Assembly: GCA_002353525.1 (NCBI GenBank)
Contig: DEJV01000044.1
Location: 1 to 28,947 of the forward strand
DNA length: 28,947 nucleotides
DNA from: Prevotella sp. UBA2739
Lineage (GTDB): Bacteria; Bacteroidota; Bacteroidia; Bacteroidales; Bacteroidaceae
Reading direction: 5' to 3'
The translations under genes and the position numbers were made by a program. Positions 6,393-15,800 of this stretch are shown in pieces. The number at the start of each line of letters is the position of its first letter. Positions within the stretch are counted from its first letter, which is position 1. Below the pieces are notes generated by a model that saw only the letters and a program-made list of their open reading frames with translations, made no database searches and was not told where the DNA came from.

Positions 6393-6436
6393 TGGATGCT
6401 TTTTTGGAAAGAAATGGGGTTTAGAAAGAAATGTGA

Positions 6437-6470
6437 AGAGCGCCTTGAGCGTTAACGCTCAAGGCGCTCT
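6437..6470 (-). terminator. Perfect 34-bp palindrome, probable terminator of the regulator gene
   Basis: The arms AGAGCGCCTTGAGCGTT and AACGCTCAAGGCGCTCT meet at a central GTTAAC with no mismatch. It lies 45 bp beyond the stop codon at 6515. On the minus strand it is followed by a pyrimidine-rich tract (TCACATTTCTTTCT) rather than a pure T run. As RNA it would form a 15-16 bp hairpin. Termination is the likeliest role; the perfect symmetry would also suit a protein-binding site. Confidence 0.6.
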
Positions 6471-6514
6471 AGGAATTGGTTTCCTGATAATATTTTCTCT
6501 TATTTCTTTCCGTT

Positions 6515-9500
6515 TTACTTGGCGTGCTCGCGCATGTAGTCGCGGGGAGAGACGCCGTAGAACTTCTTGAAAATGGTGGAGAAGGATGCGGAGTTGTTGA
6601 AGCCGCAGGCATACATCACCTCGGTGATGTTCATGCTGTGGTTGGCCAACAGCTGGGCGGCCTGCTTCAGACGGATGTTGCGGATGAAGTCGTGGGGCGT
6701 CTGACCCGTCAGCTCTTTCATCTTGCGGTGGAGGTGCACACGGCTGATGCCCACCTCGTCGGCAATATAGTCGACGCTGAGGTCGGAGTTGCTGATGTTC
6801 TTGTTGATGACGTTCATCACACGCTCGAGCAGTTTGTCATTGGGCGACTTCATCTGCACATCATCGACCTGCTCTTCAAGCATATCGTTGCGGCCATACT
6901 TCAGCCGGAGCATCTCCTGGCGGCTGATGAGGTTGATGATGGTGCGGCGCAGGATGTCCATATTGAACGGCTTCACAATGTAGGCGTCGGCACCCGTCTC
7001 GAGTCCCTCGAGCTGATCCTCGTCGCGCGTCTTGGCAGTGAGCAGGATGACGGGGATGTGGCTGGTCTGTGGGTTGGACTTGATTTTCGAGCAGAGGGTG
7101 TTGCCGTCCATCTCGGGCATCATGATGTCGGAGATGACCAGGTCGGGCACGCTCTTGAGTGTCTCTCTCATGCCCTCCAGTCCGTTGGCGGCCTCCACCA
7201 CGTCGTAGTTGCCCTGCAACTCGGCACTGAGGAAGGTGCGTATCTCGTCGTCGTCCTCGACGATGACGATGGTGCGGCGGCGCTTGCTGTTCTCCAGGGG
7301 CACCGGCTCGGCAGGCTCGTCGGATTCATCGGTTGTCTCAACGATAAGGGCAGTCTCCTTGGCCGGTTCCTGTATGTCGGCAGCCAGCATCTCGTCGGGC
7401 TGCAGGTGTGCATGGCCCAGCGGGATGGTGACCACAAACTCGCATCCGTCGCCATCGGCGACATTGTGCGCCTCGATGGTGCCGTGGTGCATCTCTACGA
7501 GCGAGTGTGTGAGGTCGAGGCCGATGCCCGTGCCGGTGTTGCGGTCGGTGGCGGCGGACGGCAGCTGGTAGAAACGGTCGAAGATGCGCTTGAGTTTATC
7601 GTCGGGAATCTTCTCGCCATTGTCGTAGACGGTGATGACGGCATGGCTGTCGTCGTGGGTCACCTTGATGTTGACGATTCCGCCGGGCTTGGTGAACTTA
7701 AAGGCGTTGGAGAGGATGTTGACCACCACCTTGTCGAAGTTGCTGCGGTCAATCCATACGGGCAGCACGTCGGCGTCGTGGTCGTAGCCAAACTGTATGT
7801 TCTTGGCCTTGGCCTGCTGGGCGAAGAGGGTGTGGATGTCGTCGACGAAGCCGATGAGGTCGGTCTCGCGCATCTGCATCTGCATCTGTCCCTTATCGAT
7901 TTTCCGCAGGTCCATCATCTGGTTGATGAGTCCGAGAATGCGCTCGGCATTGCGGCGCATGGTCTCGTAGAGGCTCTGGCGCTGCGGTTCCTTGTCTTGC
8001 TTGATGAGCGTCTGCAGGGGTGTGACGATGAGCGTCATAGGGGTGCGTATCTCATGACTGATGTTCATGAAGAAGCGAAGCTTGGCGTCGGCCATCTGCT
8101 CGGCATGGATATGCTCTTGCAGGCGCAGCTGGTCTTTCAGCTTGCGCTGGCGGCTGCGGGCATAGAGCCATGCGCCGAGGGCTGCCAGCAGCAGATAGGC
8201 TATCCATGCCCAGGTGGACGCATACCAGGGGGCATGCACCTTGACGGTGAACGTGCGGATGCTGGTTTCCTGCTGGTTGCTCATGGCTTTGACGCGGAAG
8301 TGGTAGGTGCCTGGGGCCATACGACTGAAGGTAATCTCGTTGACACCCGTCTGCAGGGGTATCCACTTCTCGTCGTTGATGCTATAGAGATAGGTGATGT
8401 GCTCGGGATTGTCATAGGTGAAGGTGGAGAACTGCAGGGTGAACGAGTTGTCGTCGTAGCTGAGGTCGAAGCGGGTGGAGTTGATGACGAGGCTGTCGGT
8501 GACGGTATAGACGCCCGACTTCACGCCGGTGGTGACGGGCGTGTTGCCCATGATGAGACTGGTGAGATAGACATGGGCCTTCCATGCCTGCGGCTTGACA
8601 TCGGCAGGATTGAACCAGCTGATGCCACCGGTGCCGCCGAAGAGCAGCATGCCCTGGGCGTCGATGCTGACGGCTCCGTCGCTGAACTCGCTGCCTTGCA
8701 AACCGTTGTCGACATAATAACTGGTGCAGGTGAGCTGCTGGGGCTCGAAGCAACACAGGCCGTGGTTGGTGCCCATCCAGAGGTTGCCCTTCCGGTCGCT
8801 GACGATGGAGGCAATGCCATTGTCAGAGAGTCCGTCGTTGGTGGTGTAGTAGCGGTCGGTACGGGTGCGCAGGTCGTAGCAATAGAGTCCGTCGTTGGTG
8901 CCAGCCCACACCTTGTCGCTGGCATCGGCATAGACGGTGCGCATGAAGGTGTTGTGGTTGGGACAGTTGACGCCGAAGGTGGTCAGCCAGCTGTCGCGGG
9001 CAATGTCGTAGCAGCAGAGGCCGATGGAGGAGGCCACGAAGAGGCGCTTCTCGTCGTGCGACAGGCACACCTTGCTGAGGAAGTTGTTAGGAATGCTGTT
9101 CACCTTGCGGTTGTTGTCGGCGCCATCGTGCATGGAGTAGACGCGCAGCGGTCCGCCATGGATGTTGAGCCGCACCAGTCCGGAGCCCATGGTGGCTATC
9201 CACACGTCGCCGTTGGTGGCCGCGGCCAGCGAGAAGACGCTCACATTGTTGCTGCCCAGCTGCAGGTCGACGGGATGCCACTGGCTGGTAACGGGGTCAA
9301 TCCATCCGCAGCCCTCATTGTAAGAGCCCAGCCAGATGCGGCCGCGGGCATCCTCGGCCATGGCGAGGATGGTGCTGGGACCGTGGGTGATGTGCCGGGC
9401 AGATGAGAGGCTGGCATCCATAAGGTAGAGTCCGTCTTTGTCGGTGCCCACCCAGATGCGCCCGTGGCTGTCGATGAGGGTGCTGGTGACGCCGTTCGAC

Positions 9501-10519
9501 CCGATAATGTTGCGGTCGCCCAGCCGGTAGCCCATATATCCGAAGTCCATCTTGGCCTTGGGCTGCATGAAAAGTCCTTTGTGGAGCAGGCATATCCAGA
9601 TGTTGCCGTTGCGGTCTTCGAGGATGGACATGGGTTTGCTCTTGGTCATGTCGAGCTCGTTACTATAGAAGGGGTTGCTCACCAGCTGGTCGGTCTCGGG
9701 ATTGTAGACCATGATGCCGCGGCCGTCGCAACCGAGGATGAGCCGGCCGTCGCGTGCCGTGCAGAAGGTGTTGACGGGCAGTCCGGCCGTTTTGTCGATG
9801 AAGAGGAACTGCCGCTTCTGGTCGTCGAAGCGATAGACGCCCGTGCCATTGATGGCGGCATAGATATTGCCCTTATAGTCTTGCCGTATTTCGCAGAGCA
9901 TCGACTTATGCGGGTCGTTGTGGAAGAAGCGTGTGTGGTGGTTACCCTCTACGAGCACGATGCCTTTGGTCTCGGTGACAATCCAGAAGCGTCCGCGAGC
10001 GTCTTCCATGGCAAAGCGCACATACCTCTCGCCGCCGCTGAGCTGCGGGTCAGTCTGTCCGGTGGCCTTCTGCTCATTGAGCCGCAGGATGCCAAAGCCC
10101 GATGTGCAGGCCAGCATCTCGCCCTTGCTGTTTTGCATGATGTGGTGGATATAGGTGCTGACGGGCTTGCCGTTGCTGTCTTTCATCTGGAAGTCGTGAA
10201 AGCGGGCGCCGTCGTAGGTCTGCACGGTATAGTTGTTGCCGATGAAGAGTGTGCCCTTGCTGCTCTGCGCAATGCAGTTGATGTAGTTGCCATTGAGTCC
10301 CGACCGCTCGTCTTCCTTCTTGAAGATGCGGAACTGGTAGCCGTCGTATCGGTTGAGTCCGTTGCGTGTGGCCACCCAGATGAATCCGTCGTGGTCTTGG
10401 AACACCTGTGAGACGAAATTGCTGGACAGCTGGTTGTCTGCATTAAACAATTTTCCCGTTTGCGCCATGGCATTCGAGACGAGCAGCAAAGTAATGATAT
10501 GCAATAGAACTTTACGCAT
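6515..10519 (-). CDS. Hybrid two-component system sensor kinase/AraC-type response regulator of the xylan locus
   Basis: This 1334-residue protein joins sensor and regulator in one inner-membrane polypeptide. Residues 1-19 are a signal peptide (cleavage after AMA). About 20-690 carry repeated two-component propeller units (DHDGFIWVATRNGLNRYDG, GRIWVGTDKDGLYLMD, DKVWAGTNDGLYCYD), probably two seven-bladed periplasmic propellers. A Y_Y_Y immunoglobulin-like domain follows (about 690-760), then a membrane helix near 770-787. The cytoplasmic part has HisKA with H822 (NISHEIRTP), an ATPase domain with N938 (LSNAFKF), a receiver with D1131 (DIMMPEMDG) and an AraC helix-turn-helix at about 1235-1334. 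This class senses oligosaccharides and activates the adjacent utilisation locus. Prevotella bryantii XynR is of this type and is linked to xylanase genes. It is divergent from the GH5 gene with a canonical promoter. Xylan as the ligand is inferred from the neighbours. Confidence 0.95.
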   Translation of the reverse strand: MRKVLLHIITLLLVSNAMAQTGKLFNADNQLSSNFVSQVFQDHDGFIWVATRNGLNRYDGYQFRIFKKEDERSGLNGNYINCIAQSSKGTLFIGNNYTVQTYDGARFHDFQMKDSNGKPVSTYIHHIMQNSKGEMLACTSGFGILRLNEQKATGQTDPQLSGGERYVRFAMEDARGRFWIVTETKGIVLVEGNHHTRFFHNDPHKSMLCEIRQDYKGNIYAAINGTGVYRFDDQKRQFLFIDKTAGLPVNTFCTARDGRLILGCDGRGIMVYNPETDQLVSNPFYSNELDMTKSKPMSILEDRNGNIWICLLHKGLFMQPKAKMDFGYMGYRLGDRNIIGSNGVTSTLIDSHGRIWVGTDKDGLYLMDASLSSARHITHGPSTILAMAEDARGRIWLGSYNEGCGWIDPVTSQWHPVDLQLGSNNVSVFSLAAATNGDVWIATMGSGLVRLNIHGGPLRVYSMHDGADNNRKVNSIPNNFLSKVCLSHDEKRLFVASSIGLCCYDIARDSWLTTFGVNCPNHNTFMRTVYADASDKVWAGTNDGLYCYDLRTRTDRYYTTNDGLSDNGIASIVSDRKGNLWMGTNHGLCCFEPQQLTCTSYYVDNGLQGSEFSDGAVSIDAQGMLLFGGTGGISWFNPADVKPQAWKAHVYLTSLIMGNTPVTTGVKSGVYTVTDSLVINSTRFDLSYDDNSFTLQFSTFTYDNPEHITYLYSINDEKWIPLQTGVNEITFSRMAPGTYHFRVKAMSNQQETSIRTFTVKVHAPWYASTWAWIAYLLLAALGAWLYARSRQRKLKDQLRLQEHIHAEQMADAKLRFFMNISHEIRTPMTLIVTPLQTLIKQDKEPQRQSLYETMRRNAERILGLINQMMDLRKIDKGQMQMQMRETDLIGFVDDIHTLFAQQAKAKNIQFGYDHDADVLPVWIDRSNFDKVVVNILSNAFKFTKPGGIVNIKVTHDDSHAVITVYDNGEKIPDDKLKRIFDRFYQLPSAATDRNTGTGIGLDLTHSLVEMHHGTIEAHNVADGDGCEFVVTIPLGHAHLQPDEMLAADIQEPAKETALIVETTDESDEPAEPVPLENSKRRRTIVIVEDDDEIRTFLSAELQGNYDVVEAANGLEGMRETLKSVPDLVISDIMMPEMDGNTLCSKIKSNPQTSHIPVILLTAKTRDEDQLEGLETGADAYIVKPFNMDILRRTIINLISRQEMLRLKYGRNDMLEEQVDDVQMKSPNDKLLERVMNVINKNISNSDLSVDYIADEVGISRVHLHRKMKELTGQTPHDFIRNIRLKQAAQLLANHSMNITEVMYACGFNNSASFSTIFKKFYGVSPRDYMREHAK

Positions 10520-10550
10520 GATGTTTTTATGGTATGTTACAAACTATTTG

Positions 10551-10582
10551 CAAAGATAGCATATTTAGACGACACCTCCAAA
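10551..10582 (-). promoter_or_regulatory. Promoter of the hybrid regulator gene
   Basis: On the minus strand TTTG (10582-10579), a 20-bp spacer and TATCTTTG (10558-10551) match the Bacteroidetes consensus exactly. The start codon at 10519 would have a leader of about 25 nt. A TGTTACAA copy sits in the leader (10535-10542) and another immediately upstream of the -33 box (10587-10594), which allows autoregulation. Confidence 0.7.
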
Positions 10583-10585
10583 GGA

Positions 10586-10615
10586 TTGTTACAAAAAATA
10601 AAATGCATGTAACAC
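10586..10615. promoter_or_regulatory. Candidate regulator binding site between divergent promoters (inverted TGTTACA motif)
   Basis: TTGTTACAAA starts at 10586, and TGTAACAC, the reverse complement of GTGTTACA, lies at 10608-10615. The motif starts are 21 bp apart. The pair lies in the gap between the regulator promoter (ends 10582) and the GH5 promoter (begins 10621). The same motif is found as direct repeats before the first susC. Assignment to the AraC-type output domain is inference. Confidence 0.45.
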
Positions 10616-10620
10616 AAATA

Positions 10621-10652
10621 TTTGTACGTGTGCGCATATAAGGCTACATTTG
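10621..10652 (+). promoter_or_regulatory. Promoter for the GH5 gene
   Basis: TTTG (10621-10624), a 20-bp spacer and TACATTTG (10645-10652) give a full consensus match. It is the only TAnnTTTG I found on the plus strand between the regulator and the GH5 start. The leader would be about 250 nt and includes a terminator-like hairpin and an 8-bp repeat array. Confidence 0.6.
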
Positions 10653-10695
10653 CAAAAGTTTTTTAGGTTAGTTATGGTTAGTAATTCAATTTTAG

Positions 10696-10734
10696 GCAGG
10701 AGGCTGATGTGATTCACCCTCCTGCAAACTTTTT
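10696..10734 (+). terminator. Terminator-like hairpin in the GH5 leader, possible attenuator
   Basis: GCAGGAGG (10696-10703) pairs with CCTCCTGC (10718-10725), and TTTTT follows at 10730-10734. It lies between the GH5 promoter and the start codon, so full-length GH5 mRNA must read through it. AAGTGAN heptamers follow directly (10735-10767), as after the operon terminator at 26027-26059. Confidence 0.5.
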
Positions 10735-10797
10735 CAAGTGAGAAGTGAAAAGTGAAAAGTGAGAAGTATGATTAGCTATCGTAATGGAGGATGATTT

Positions 10798-10877
10798 CTC
10801 GAAGCCTCGAATCATCGAAACATCGACATATCGAGATATCGACACATCGGGATATCGAAATCCCGAACTCTCGCAAC
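10798..10877. repeat. Ten 8-bp tandem repeats (ATCGANAY) upstream of the GH5 start
   Basis: Units of 8 bp run without interruption from CTCGAAGC (10798) through ATCGAAAC, ATCGACAT, ATCGAGAT, ATCGACAC, ATCGGGAT and ATCGAAAT to CTCGCAAC (10870-10877). All keep CG at positions 3-4 (one has CCCG). The array ends 30 bp before the GH5 start. No coding role is evident. Confidence 0.65.
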
Positions 10878-10907
10878 CCTAAGCAATAAACAAAACAATA
10901 TATATAA

Positions 10908-12746
10908 ATGAAAAGATTACGCATTTCGCTGTTGCTGCTCATCATTGCTGCGTTGTCACATGCAACCATCAGCGCACAAAATGAGACGCTGTCGCCCCTG
11001 CATGTGGAGGGGCCTTTCCTGGTCGATGCCAACGGCAAACGACACAACCTGCACGGATTTGCACAGACATTCAGCCCGTGGTTCAACGAACAAGGGTCGA
11101 AATGGACTAACTACGACGTGGACGGATGCCTGAACTATAACAAGGGCATCATCGACGGCATTATGAAGGCGGGATGGAAGATGACCTTCGTGCGCCAGCA
11201 CATGGATCCCTACTGGTCGAACACACCCGGAAAGCAGACCACAGGCGAGAATGACATCTCGGCTTTCGACTTCAACCGCTTCCGCACGTATCTCGACAAG
11301 GTGTTCATCCCCATGGCCGAATATGCCATCAGCAAAGGACTCTATGTGGTGATGCGCCCGCCCGGCGTCTGTCCCGAGGGCATCCGTGTGGGTGATGACT
11401 ATCAGAAATACCTGCTGAAGGTGTGGCGCTATGTGGCCCAGCGCCCGAAGCTCAGGAACAACGGAGCGGTGATGTTCGAGCTGGCCAACGAGCCTATACA
11501 TATATATAATAGTGACGGCACGCAGGCCGGCGATGAGCAGATGACGGCCTATTTCCAGGAAATAGTGGACACCATGCGCCATTATTGCAACAACATACTG
11601 CTCGTGCCCGGACTGGGATATCAGTCGAGCTATGCCGGATTTGCCAAATACCCCATCAAAGGCGACAACATCGGCTATGCCGTACACTGCTATCCTGGTT
11701 GGTATAATAGCGGACACGAAGGTGAGGTGAATGTCACTTATCGTGATTTCAAACGCGGATGGGATGCACAGATCCTGCCAATAGCTGTGCAGGCTCCTGT
11801 TGTGATTACTGAGATGGACTGGGGACCGAAGAAATATAGTCCGTCGCATAAGGATGCTCAGGGGAATGAGGTGTTCGACACGCGCTGCTCCTTTGCTTTC
11901 GCCAGTACGGGTACGGCAGGCGGTACAGGGTTTGGAGCCAATTTCCATCGAATTGTCGAAGAGACATGTAATGTGAGCTGGCTGCTCTTCACCGGAGGTG
12001 AGCTGTTGGCAAAGTATAATGACTCGGCAGCCGATGGTGAGACGTTCCTTACCGATCCGGAAGCTTGTCCTCGTCCATGCTACCGTTGGTATCAGGAATA
12101 TGCCACACAGGAGTATTCCGATAAGATTAATGATCCGGAATATGGACCGGTCATGCATGAGCAGCCGTTGTTCTCGTTGTCGGCAGAATGGTTCAATCCC
12201 AACATTTGGGAAAAGGGAAGCTATGATGAGTCCACAGGTTATTTGAAGACAGGCCAGTGGGGATTTGGCGGCTGGGAATACCCTGAGGGCGCTGACCTCT
12301 CAAAATGGAAATATCTGGTCGTTGAGTTGAAGCAGACTCAGAATTGCGGTGCTTCGTTCCGTTTGTTCGATATCAACAATTATTGGACATCTCCTTATAG
12401 AGCAAGTTTCGGAAGTGCTACCAAGTTGGTGATAGACCTGCACCAGATGAAAGCCTACAAGGATGATGACTGCACACAGTTCGACCACGACGTGGACCCA
12501 TCGCATATCTACATTGCAGGATTCTGGACCTACGGCGGCAACCCTATATATATAAAAGAGGTGTACCTGAGCGACGACGGACAGACGCCCTCGGCCATCG
12601 TCAACGTGGAAAACGGCGAGGTGGTGCTGACCGAATACTACACGCTGGGCGGACAGCGCATGGCACGGCCCGCAAAAGGTGTTAATATAGTAAAACAAGT
12701 GTTTAGCAACGGTAAAACAACGATTTTAAAAAAGTGTTACAAATAA
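10908..12746 (+). CDS. GH5 family endo-glycanase (probable xylanase, GH5_21-like) with C-terminal sorting tail
   Basis: This 612-residue secreted enzyme has a signal peptide at about 1-24. The GH5 barrel spans roughly 30-400: an opening FLVDANGKRHNLHGFAQ, the acid/base Glu E195 in FELANEP and the nucleophile E302 in VITEMDWG. Residues of about 420-550 look like a beta-rich accessory or binding domain (ADLSKWKYLVVELKQTQ, then IYIAGFWTYGGNPIYIKEVYLS). The last 50 residues (YYTLGGQRMARPAKGVNIVK, then KTTILKK) resemble the type IX secretion tail of Prevotella. GH5 enzymes of this kind in Bacteroidetes xylan loci are endo-xylanases, and one accompanies the xus genes in Prevotella bryantii; the subfamily is inferred from context. 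The gene is divergent from the regulator. Its last codons overlap the first direct repeat of the candidate operator for the following operon. Confidence 0.85.
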   Translation: MKRLRISLLLLIIAALSHATISAQNETLSPLHVEGPFLVDANGKRHNLHGFAQTFSPWFNEQGSKWTNYDVDGCLNYNKGIIDGIMKAGWKMTFVRQHMDPYWSNTPGKQTTGENDISAFDFNRFRTYLDKVFIPMAEYAISKGLYVVMRPPGVCPEGIRVGDDYQKYLLKVWRYVAQRPKLRNNGAVMFELANEPIHIYNSDGTQAGDEQMTAYFQEIVDTMRHYCNNILLVPGLGYQSSYAGFAKYPIKGDNIGYAVHCYPGWYNSGHEGEVNVTYRDFKRGWDAQILPIAVQAPVVITEMDWGPKKYSPSHKDAQGNEVFDTRCSFAFASTGTAGGTGFGANFHRIVEETCNVSWLLFTGGELLAKYNDSAADGETFLTDPEACPRPCYRWYQEYATQEYSDKINDPEYGPVMHEQPLFSLSAEWFNPNIWEKGSYDESTGYLKTGQWGFGGWEYPEGADLSKWKYLVVELKQTQNCGASFRLFDINNYWTSPYRASFGSATKLVIDLHQMKAYKDDDCTQFDHDVDPSHIYIAGFWTYGGNPIYIKEVYLSDDGQTPSAIVNVENGEVVLTEYYTLGGQRMARPAKGVNIVKQVFSNGKTTILKKCYK

Positions 12747-12800
12747 TAAAAACCGTGTTACAACCGGCAAACGCCAAGACAAAATAACCCACTATCTTTG
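12734..12800 (+). promoter_or_regulatory. Activator-type promoter of the xus operon with two direct repeats 21 bp apart
   Basis: GTGTTACAA occurs at 12734-12742 and again at 12755-12763, exactly 21 bp apart on the same strand. TATCTTTG, a perfect -7 box, follows at 12793-12800, but no TTTG or TTG is present near -33 (about 12769-12772). Two half-sites two helical turns apart next to a promoter with a poor -33 box is what an AraC-type activator needs. The first susC starts 62 bp beyond the -7 box. The 21-bp spacing matches that of AraC half-sites in general. Confidence 0.6.
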
Positions 12801-12862
12801 CATCGGAAAATAACAAAATCCTAAAATAACATGTAAATATCTATGAATCAAAATCTGACAAA

Positions 12863-15800
12863 ATGAAAAAAACAAAGCAATTGATCAGACAGACCTTTCT
12901 TGCGATCTTGATGCTCATGGCCTATAGCTCGACGCTGTATGCCCAGAATATCACGGTCAAAGGAACGGTCAAAGATGCAAATGCGGAACCGCTCATCGGT
13001 GCCACGGTTGTAGTGAAGGGTAACACCTCACTAGGTACCGTGACCGACTTCGACGGTAATTTCACGTTGAAGGTTCCGTCTGAAGCTGCTACACTGGTCT
13101 TCACGTATGTGGGCATGACCTCGCGTGAGATTGTGGTGGGAAAGCAGCGTGTGATTAATGTAGTACTGAACGACAACACCCAGCTCAACGAGGTGGTGGT
13201 TGTGGGTTACGGTCAGCAGAAGAAAGCATCCGTGGTGGGTGCCATCACCCAGACAACGGGTGAGACGCTGCAACGCGCAGCAGGTATCACCGACATCGGA
13301 GCAGCCCTGACCGGTAACTTGCCAGGTGTGATTACGACAGCCTCATCGGGTATCCCTGGTGAGGAAGAGCCGCAGATTGTGATCCGCGGTGCCTCGTCGT
13401 GGAACAACTCGGCACCACTGGTGCTCGTCGACGGTATCGAGCGCCCCATGTCGAGTGTCGACATCCAGTCGGTAGCAACCATCTCAGTGCTGAAAGACGC
13501 CTCGGCCACTGCCGTGTATGGTGTGAAGGGTGCTAACGGTGTTATCCTGATTACCACCAAGCGTGGTGCTGAGGGCAAGGCTCAGATTGGTGTCTCGGCC
13601 AACGCCGTGATGAAGATTCCATCGAAGCTGCCCGATAAGTACGACTCTTACGACGCTATGGTGGCCCGTAACATGGCTGTAGAGCACGAGCTGAACCTCA
13701 ATCCCGAGAGCTTTGCCTACATGAAGCCCATGAGTTTCATCCAGAACTATCGCAACCAGACCACCGTGGAGCAGCGCGAGCGCTATCCGAATGTGGACTG
13801 GCAGGACGTGATGTTCAAGGACTATGCCATGTCGTACAATGCTAACCTGAACGTCAGCGGTGGTACGAAGTTTGTGAAATACTTCGCCAGCGTAGACTTC
13901 ATGACAGAGAGCGACCTCTTCAAGAGCTTCCCCACCGGTCGTCACTACGACCGTAGCATCTCGTTCAACCGTGTGAACGTACGCTCAAACCTCGACTTCA
14001 ACATCACCAAGACCACTGTGTTCAAGGTGAACATAGCCGGATCGAACGGTAAGCAGAAGTCACCATGGGAGCGTGGTTACGAGTGGGACGGCGGTTCATC
14101 GCTGGGATGGCAGATGTCGCAGATGTGGGCTGGTGTGTACAACATTTCGCCCGACGCCTTCCTGCCACAGTATAGCGATGGCTCATGGGGTTACCTGCCC
14201 GGTTCAACCAACGTGAGCAACTCTGCACAGACTTCTAGCATCGGTGGTGTGCAGGAAATCACTACCACACGCATCAACACTGACTTCGTGCTCGAGCAGC
14301 AACTCGACTTCATCACCAAGGGACTGAGTTTCCGTGGCATGATTTCGTGGGACAACGTGTTCCGTGAGGACCGCCGCGGTATTGCCGACCTGTATAATGA
14401 TCCGCAGTTGAAGTGGATTGACCCCGAGACCGGTGCCGTGAACTACAAGCAGCCTTACGAGGGTTACGACCGCTTCGACTATACCATGGGTAACAAGTGG
14501 AGCACACAGGGCGGTAATGTGAACAACTGGGCCACACAGCGCAACCTGAACTACCAGCTGCAGCTCAACTGGGCGCGCGAGTTCGGCAAACACGACGTGA
14601 CTGCTATGGGACTCTTCAGCCGCCAGCAATATGGTAGAGGTAGTGAGATTCCTCACTATCGCCAGGACTGGGTATTCCGTACCACTTATGCTTATGCCGG
14701 CAGATACTTCCTCGAGTACAACGGTGCCTACAACGGTTCAGAGCAGTTCTCGAAAGACAACCGTCTGGCCTTCTTCAGCTCAGGAGCTATCGGCTGGATG
14801 ATCAGCGAGGAGCCTTTTATGCGCCACCTGCGCGAGAAGCATATTGTAGACATGCTGAAACTGCGTGCCTCTTACGGTGAGATTGGTGACGATAACATCG
14901 GTGCACGCTTCCTCTATATGACACAGTGGGCTTATGGTGGCCGCACATCGCTCGACGTTTATCCCACACAGGGATTCAATGCTGCCGACCTCTCAACCAG
15001 CGGCTCGCCCTACGTATTCTATCGTGAGGCTACCGTGGGTAACCCCAACGTGAAGTGGGAGACTGTGAAGAAGACCAACATCGGTCTTGACTACGGACTG
15101 TTTGGCGGTCTGTTCACCGGTGCACTGGAGCTCTTCCGCGACAAGCGTGTCGACATTCTGGTGGCAGGCTCGCACGTTGTGCCTACTTACTTCGGCCAGA
15201 GCCCGTCGGTAGTGAACCTGGGTGAGGTAACCACCAAGGGTTATGAGTTTGAGATCCGCTTCAACAAGGTCATCAACAACGGCATGCGCTTCTGGGCCAA
15301 TGCCAGCATGACCCATGCAGAGAACACCATCAAGAAGCGCGACGACCAGCCGCTGCTGCCCAGCTACATGAAGCAGGCAGGATTCTCTATCGGACAGACG
15401 CACTCTTACCTCGACAAAGGTATGATGCAGACCTACGACGACATCTATGGTTCGCCCGCACACGACAGCAGCGACAACCAGAAGCTGCCCGGCGACTACT
15501 ATATCGTTGACTTCGACGGCGACGGTGTCATCACCAGCAACGATAATGTGCCTTACGGCTATACTGGCACTCCGCAGAACACCTATAACGCCACCATCGG
15601 TTTTGAGTGGAAGGGCTTCAGCTGCTTCGCTCAGTTCTATGGCGTGACTAACGTGACCCGCGATGTGACCATGATCAGCCTCTCCGACCCCATGCTGGCC
15701 AACGTCTACGACCAGGGCACATGGTGGAGCGAAGACCACATGAACGCCGACGTGCTGACCCCGCGCTTCAACTCTAAGCCTACCTATTATTATGGTACGC

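Noticed and set aside
6524..9406. 960-residue open frame antisense to the regulator gene
   Set aside because: It is Val/Gly/Ala/His-rich, as expected for the complement of a GC-rich gene, while the minus strand encodes a complete hybrid regulator with all its motifs.
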